Shown: one piece after another, positions 60,098 through 64,000 of the stretch
Layout of the letters: each line of letters starts with the position of its first letter
Position numbering within the stretch: the stretch's first letter is position 1
Source of the DNA: Erysipelotrichaceae bacterium
GTDB lineage: Bacteria; Bacillota_I; Bacilli_A; Erysipelotrichales; Erysipelotrichaceae
NCBI GenBank assembly: GCA_030694975.1
Contig: JAUYTU010000018.1
Location: 62,001-126,000 of the forward strand
Direction of reading: 5' to 3'
Length of the DNA: 64,000 nt
Made by a program: the position numbers and the translations under genes
The notes under the pieces: model-generated
Seen by the model: only the letters and a program-made list of their open reading frames with translations
Database searches by the model: none
What the model was told of the DNA's origin: nothing

Positions 60098-61105
60098 TTA
60101 GGACAAATGCAGGATTTTTTGAAGCTCTTCTTTTAATTTCGGTAAAATCAGTACGGCATCACCAACGATGCCGACGTGAGCGATTTGAAAGATTGCGGCA
60201 TTGGGATCACTGTTGATAGCAATGATGCACTCTGCTTTATCCATTCCCGCCGTATGCTGGACCGCTCCGGAAATTCCACAAGCTATATAGACCAATGGAC
60301 GAACTGTTTTGCCGGTCTGACCGACTTGTACATCTTTGCCAACAATGCCGGTTTCAACCAAACCACGGGAAGCACCGACTTCCGCGTTCAATACTTTCGC
60401 AAAGTCTTTGATTAAATCTAGATGCTTTGCCATCGAACGTCCGGCCGATACGATGATACGAGCCTTAGCGATGTCATTTGTTTTTGCCTGTTGAACTTCT
60501 CTTTTTAAAATTTCAACCCAGTCAACTTCATCGAATGTCGTCTCAAACACAACAACGTCACCGGCTTGTGCTTCAATTTCAGTTTTCTCAAACACATTGG
60601 GACGAATGGTCGCCATTTGCGGACGGAAATTCGGACACACGATCGTACCAAACAGATTACCGCCAAAAGCCGGACGAGTAACCAAAAGCAGAGAAGTATC
60701 GGAGGTCATATCCACTTCAATGATCGTAGCGTCGGCGGTTAAACCCGTGTCGACACGCGCCGCAACACGCGGTGCGATGTCACGTCCGATGACGGTAGCA
60801 CCAATCAGGAAACTGTCCGGAGCAAAGGCGCGGATAATATCGCTCAGAGCTTTGGACGTATGTTGGGTCGTGGCTTCTTTGAGTTTTTCATCTTGGCACA
60901 GAATAACTTTGTCAGCACCATAATTAAACAGAACGGATGTCAGATTTTCAACCTGATAGCCCGGTAAAACGGCGACCACATCGTGATTCATGCCTTTTTG
61001 AACGTATTGAGCCTTAAGTTTACGTGCTTCGCTTAATAACTGAAGACTGACCTCAGCGATAACGTTATTGCGTGTTTCGATAAACACGAAGATATCTTTT
61101 GTCAT
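60098..61105 (-). CDS. etfA: Electron transfer flavoprotein subunit alpha
   Basis: A 335-residue FAD-binding subunit. The N-terminal domain (about 1-190) includes GRDIAPRVAARVDTGLTADAT. The C-terminal FAD domain has VSAGRSM, GASRGLVETG, QVGQTGKTVRPLVYIACGISGAVQH and AINSDPNAAIF. With EtfB it passes electrons to or from the acyl-CoA dehydrogenase encoded upstream; in anaerobes such complexes can bifurcate electrons from NADH to ferredoxin and crotonyl-CoA. Whether this one does is not decided by sequence reading alone. Confidence 0.95.
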   Translation of the reverse strand: MTKDIFVFIETRNNVIAEVSLQLLSEARKLKAQYVQKGMNHDVVAVLPGYQVENLTSVLFNYGADKVILCQDEKLKEATTQHTSKALSDIIRAFAPDSFLIGATVIGRDIAPRVAARVDTGLTADATIIEVDMTSDTSLLLVTRPAFGGNLFGTIVCPNFRPQMATIRPNVFEKTEIEAQAGDVVVFETTFDEVDWVEILKREVQQAKTNDIAKARIIVSAGRSMAKHLDLIKDFAKVLNAEVGASRGLVETGIVGKDVQVGQTGKTVRPLVYIACGISGAVQHTAGMDKAECIIAINSDPNAAIFQIAHVGIVGDAVLILPKLKEELQKILHLS

Positions 61106-61116
61106 TGAATTTCTCC

Positions 61117-61896
61117 TTACTGAATATACGGAGCTAATGTGCTCAGTATCGCTTTTACAGCTTCATCACTACCGCCGTGAATCAGTTTGACTTCACTGGA
61201 CACCGGACGGGTAAAGGTCTTACGAACTTGTGTCGGTGAACCTTTAAGACCGATATCCTTAGCTTCTAACATCAATATTTGATTATTAACCATTTCGATC
61301 GGTTTATCGAAGGCTTCCCAACAGGAAGTAACATTCATAAAACGCAGATGATCCAATTGTTCCAAGGTGGTTAATAGGCAAGGGAAGCTGACTTTCAATG
61401 TCTCATCGAAATCTTCATAGTGCTTCTTAACGACAATGTAATCCGATGTGACTTCAACGATCTTACTGACATAGGTGATTTGGGGAATGTTCAGGCGCTC
61501 TGCGACTTGCGGTCCAACTTGAGCCGTATCGCCGTCAATGGCTTGACGTCCGGCAAAAATCAAATCCGGTTGAACTCTTTTAATGGCAGCGGCCAATGTA
61601 TTGGAGGTTGCCCATGTATCCGCACCGGCGAAAGCTGGGTCACTGATTAAAATTGCATGATCGACACCGCGTCCATAGCATTCTCTGAGCATGTTGGCTG
61701 CTTGCGGAGGTCCCATCGTGATGACGACAACTTCGGCACCATTGGACTTCTTGATTTTCAAAGCAGCTTCTAAAGCGCTGGTATCATCGGGGTTCATGAT
61801 TGAATCAACACCGTCACGAATCAGTGTTCCGGTCTCCTTGTCAATCAACATTTCCGTAGTATTGGGTACTTGTTTCATTAGTACGACGATTTTCAT
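61117..61896 (-). CDS. etfB: Electron transfer flavoprotein subunit beta
   Basis: A 259-residue subunit. KIVVLMKQVPNTTE at the N-terminus, INPDD-like SIMNPDDTSALEAAL near 34, and the FAD/AMP-binding AGRQAIDGDTAQVGPQVAE near 119 are typical. It lies 11 bp before etfA and 4 bp after the dehydrogenase gene, so the three are co-transcribed. Confidence 0.95.
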   Translation of the reverse strand: MKIVVLMKQVPNTTEMLIDKETGTLIRDGVDSIMNPDDTSALEAALKIKKSNGAEVVVITMGPPQAANMLRECYGRGVDHAILISDPAFAGADTWATSNTLAAAIKRVQPDLIFAGRQAIDGDTAQVGPQVAERLNIPQITYVSKIVEVTSDYIVVKKHYEDFDETLKVSFPCLLTTLEQLDHLRFMNVTSCWEAFDKPIEMVNNQILMLEAKDIGLKGSPTQVRKTFTRPVSSEVKLIHGGSDEAVKAILSTLAPYIQ

Positions 61897-61900
61897 TGTG

Positions 61901-63028
61901 TTACCTCAAGACCGAAGCGCTGATGACCATGCGTTGAACTTCGGATGTTCCTTCATAAATTTCAGTAATTTTGGCATCACGCATCATACGTTCTACCGGA
62001 TATTCACGGGTGTAACCATAACCACCGTATAACTGTACGGCCATCGTCGTCACGCTCATTGCGGTTTCCGATGCAAACAGCTTAGCCATCGCAGCTTCGG
62101 TCGAAAAACTCTTCTGTGTATCTTTGGCAACTGCAGCTCTATAGACCAAACAACGGGCTGCTTCGATTTGCGTAGCCATATCGGCTAATTTAAATTGCGT
62201 ATTTTGAAATTGACTGATGGATCGATTGAACTGTTTGCGGCTTTTTGTATAGGCGACCACTTCGTCCAAGGCTCCTTGAGCAATTCCCAGCGCTTGAGCT
62301 GCGATTCCGATACGTCCGCCATCAAGCGTTGACATGGCAATACCAAAGCCTTTACCCTCAGCGCCTAAACGGTTTTCAACCGGCACTTTCACGCGGTCAA
62401 ACATGAGTTCACACGTACTTGACCCGCGAATACCAAGTTTCTTTTCTTTTTTACCAACCGAAAATCCTGGCATATCTTTTTCAAGAATAAAGGCGGTAAT
62501 ACCTTTGGTGCCTTTGGAAATATCGGTCATAGCAAAGATAATATAAATATCGGCATATCCGGCATTGGTGATAAAGATTTTTGAGCCGGTGATTTCATAA
62601 TAACCGTCTTTAAGAATAGCGGTGGTTTTTTGTCCGGCCGCATCAGTTCCGGCGTTGGGTTCTGTTAATGCAAATGCCCCTAATTTTTCGCCTTTATTCA
62701 AAGGGACAAGATATTTCTGTTTTTGTTCTTCCGTACCATACGCATAAATCGGATGAGCTCCAAGAGATGTATGCGCGGACAAAATAACGCCGGTAGTTGC
62801 ACAGGCTTTGCTCAATTCTTCAACCGCAAGTACATAAGCCAGCGTATCCGCACCACTTCCGCCATATTTAGCAGGGAAGGGGATGCCCATCATTTTGGCA
62901 TTGACCATTTCCTTAACGGTTTCCACCGGAAACTCTTCTTCTTCATCGGTATATGCGGCAATCGGACGCACGATTTCCGTAGTAAACTGTTGATACAGTT
63001 TCTTTAATAACAAATGTTTTTCGTTCAT
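61901..63028 (-). CDS. Short-chain acyl-CoA dehydrogenase (butyryl-CoA dehydrogenase-like)
   Basis: A 375-residue FAD enzyme. [15 protein letters not shown] near residue 119 and [13 protein letters not shown] near 148 are family signatures; [21 protein letters not shown] near 226 and the catalytic Glu in [16 protein letters not shown] near 357 match butyryl-CoA dehydrogenase (Bcd). It probably reduces crotonyl-CoA-like substrates with EtfAB as partner. It lies 6 bp after maoC. The other butyrate genes (thl, hbd, but/ptb-buk) are not in the window. Confidence 0.93.
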   Translation of the reverse strand: MNEKHLLLKKLYQQFTTEIVRPIAAYTDEEEEFPVETVKEMVNAKMMGIPFPAKYGGSGADTLAYVLAVEELSKACATTGVILSAHTSLGAHPIYAYGTEEQKQKYLVPLNKGEKLGAFALTEPNAGTDAAGQKTTAILKDGYYEITGSKIFITNAGYADIYIIFAMTDISKGTKGITAFILEKDMPGFSVGKKEKKLGIRGSSTCELMFDRVKVPVENRLGAEGKGFGIAMSTLDGGRIGIAAQALGIAQGALDEVVAYTKSRKQFNRSISQFQNTQFKLADMATQIEAARCLVYRAAVAKDTQKSFSTEAAMAKLFASETAMSVTTMAVQLYGGYGYTREYPVERMMRDAKITEIYEGTSEVQRMVISASVLR

Positions 63029-63034
63029 AATTCC

Positions 63035-63457
63035 TCAATTCCTCGGTGGCATAACTTCAGCAATGCCGGTAATGACCATATCACCATTTTGATTAAATGC
63101 GGTAGTTTCAAGTTTGACGCGGTTTTTCTCTTCGTCTTTTTCCACGACCGTTACTTTAGCAGTAATAGTATCATTTAGATAGACAGGTTTTAAATACTTG
63201 ATGGATTGTCCCAGATAAATCGTACCTTCACCAGGTAGATCTGTTCCTAATATTGCGGAGAATAATGAAGCAATCAAATGTCCGTGACAAATGCGCTGTT
63301 TGAAGCGGGTAGCCGCCGCATATTCTTCGTTAAGATGAACGGGATTGTGATCGCCGCTTACTTCAGCGAAGCTTTCAACCTCAACGGATGTAAACATTTT
63401 CGTAAACTCTGCACTTTGACCGATGGTCAACTGTTGAATCGTTTTTCCTTGTTGCAT
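63035..63457 (-). CDS. MaoC-like (R)-specific enoyl-CoA hydratase
   Basis: A 140-residue hot-dog-fold enzyme. The hydratase-2 motif is complete: AEVSGDHNPVHLNEEYA near residue 32 (catalytic Asp and His) and RFKQRICHGHLIASLF near 53. It hydrates enoyl-CoA to the (R)-3-hydroxy form or runs in reverse. It is first in the operon with the acyl-CoA dehydrogenase and Etf, in the place where clostridial butyrate operons have crotonase. The ATG at 63457 has AAGGAGGT; the longer upstream frame starts within the promoter. Confidence 0.9.
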   Translation of the reverse strand: MQQGKTIQQLTIGQSAEFTKMFTSVEVESFAEVSGDHNPVHLNEEYAAATRFKQRICHGHLIASLFSAILGTDLPGEGTIYLGQSIKYLKPVYLNDTITAKVTVVEKDEEKNRVKLETTAFNQNGDMVITGIAEVMPPRN

Positions 63458-63494
63458 AGCAACCTCCTTAGAATGTGAATGACTCTTCATGTTT

Positions 63495-63530
63495 AATTTA
63501 TAGTATTGTGAACAAATTGTCAAGACAATT
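63495..63530 (-). promoter_or_regulatory. Promoter and operator of the maoC-acyl-CoA dehydrogenase-Etf operon
   Basis: On the minus strand a perfect TTGACA (63518-63523) and TAAATT (63495-63500) are 17 bp apart. The inverted repeat AATTGTC-AA-GACAATT (63515-63530) covers the -35 box, so a repressor bound there would block the promoter. The regulator is not identifiable. Confidence 0.75.
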
Positions 63531-63663
63531 GATAATAATATAACAAAGATGAAAAAAATTTCTTTTTAGATGGTTTGACCTGTAACACATAATTCATGTT
63601 TCGTCTTTTTTTAAGTGATGCGATTGCGTCCGAAGTTAAATTTATTAAATGTAAAGTTTAGTA

Positions 63664-63691
63664 TTGACAAACTTTTTATATATGATATTAT
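63664..63691 (+). promoter_or_regulatory. Promoter of the metN T-box leader
   Basis: A perfect TTGACA and TATTAT are 16 bp apart. The 130 bases to its left are AT-rich and hold nothing else I can identify beyond the maoC promoter. Confidence 0.75.
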
Positions 63692-63697
63692 TACACT

Positions 63698-63959
63698 CGT
63701 TAAATACATGGAAGAGAAAAAGTAGGAAGTGAACGTTTCACAGAGAGCCCGGTTGCTGAAAAAGGGTAGTCAGAAACTTCTGAACAATGGTCTTGGAGTA
63801 GCATACCGAAGGAATCCCTTAGGCTATGACGGATTCGCCCGTTAACGCGATAGAGTATAACCGGATTCCGGCGTACTTGAGAAGGTATATCTAGTGATAG
63901 GTATGCGAAAAAAGGTGGTAACACGAGTACTCTCGTCCTTTGCGGATGGGAGTTTTTTT
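63698..63959 (+). ncRNA. T-box leader, methionine-specific
   Basis: The leader has a Stem I with the AGAGAG and GGTTGCTGAAA elements. The specifier region is CTGAACAATGGTCTTGGAG, giving the codon ATG (63787-63789) in the usual place. The T-box proper, AAAGGTGGTAACACGAG (63911-63927), contains the TGGT bulge that pairs with the ACCA end of uncharged tRNA. The competing terminator ACTCTCGTCC/GGATGGGAGT with seven T ends at 63959. Uncharged tRNA-Met would stabilise the antiterminator and switch on the downstream methionine transporter. Confidence 0.9.
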
Positions 63960-63972
63960 ATTGGAGGTAACG

Positions 63973-64000
63973 ATGATCAGAATCGAGAATTTAACAAAAT
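63973..64000 (+). CDS. metN: Methionine ABC transporter ATP-binding protein, 5' end only
   Basis: Only nine codons (MIRIENLTK) are in the window; the gene continues past the right edge. The start has TTGGAGG upstream. MI-x-IENLTK is the usual beginning of MetN and other ABC ATPases. The methionine-specific T-box leader just upstream makes MetN the best identification. Confidence 0.7.

Noticed and set aside
63505-63521. Rex (redox) operator before maoC, from TTGTGAACAA
   Set aside because: Only one half resembles the Rex consensus; the symmetric element there is AATTGTC-AA-GACAATT, which is not a Rex site.
63700-63924. Open frame of 74 codons on the minus strand near the right edge
   Set aside because: It lies wholly within the T-box leader, whose conserved elements explain the sequence.
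1-64000. CRISPR arrays, tRNA or rRNA genes, integrase or phage genes
   Set aside because: I looked for regularly spaced repeats, cloverleaf-like sequence and recombinase motifs by eye and found none; a dedicated scan was not possible.

Overview
The window reads as chromosome of a low- to mid-GC member of the Bacillota. The signs are sigma-A promoters of the TTGACA-17-TATAAT type, strong AGGAGG ribosome binding sites, a T-box leader, a yybP-ykoY riboswitch, a CcpA-type cre site, a PASTA kinase and an LTA-synthase-like protein. A member of the Erysipelotrichia or a neighbouring class is plausible from the mix of genes, but the sequence alone does not prove it. I saw no rRNA, tRNA, CRISPR array or intact insertion sequence.

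Layout. 1-5.7 kb: the end of an ECF transporter S component, then a leftward fatty-acid-initiation operon (acpP, accB, a fused accC-accD, accA, fabF) and a DUF1893 gene. 5.9-8.8 kb: a secreted Big2/CAP-domain protein translationally coupled to a RocB-like M20 peptidase. 8.9-13.9 kb: a LytS/LytTR two-component system, a CstA-family transporter behind a cre site, and an FMN-dependent 2-hydroxyacid oxidase; together these look like a pyruvate/lactate cassette. 14.0-16.0 kb: an LTA-synthase-like sulfatase. 16.1-23.3 kb: a PRD regulator, a membrane-tethered HAD phosphatase, an ascorbate-type PTS (EIIA, EIIC, EIIB) and a split transketolase. 23.4-24.8 kb: MarR, FMN-binding protein and flavodoxin, behind twin palindromes. 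24.8-32.4 kb: oligoendopeptidase F, citrate lyase genes (citXG fusion, citD, citE, citF), a divergent GntR regulator and a malic-enzyme-family oxaloacetate/malate decarboxylating enzyme.

32.4-35.7 kb: small membrane protein, three lipoproteins and a YgjP-like metallohydrolase. 35.7-39.8 kb: MarR plus a heterodimeric ABC exporter. 39.9-42.6 kb: a manganese-type riboswitch in front of a P-type ATPase. 42.6-43.7 kb: an AT-rich islet with a secreted protein of unknown function, a small membrane partner and decayed DNA with inverted repeats. 43.7-58.4 kb: core genes: rqcH, gmk, priA, rsmB, rlmN, stp, prkC, rsgA, rpe, thiN, rpmB, ftsA, ftsZ and an unknown gene. 58.4-60.0 kb: a Cof-type phosphatase and a PHP-domain phosphoesterase. 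60.1-63.5 kb: a leftward maoC, acyl-CoA dehydrogenase, etfB, etfA operon. 63.66-64.0 kb: a methionine T-box leader and the first codons of metN.

Together the genes suggest a fermentative organism that makes its own fatty acids and handles citrate, lactate/pyruvate and a PTS-imported sugar acid or pentose precursor, and that can reduce a short acyl-CoA through Bcd/Etf. The least explained part is the 42.6-43.7 kb islet. The most unusual gene structure is the accC-accD fusion.
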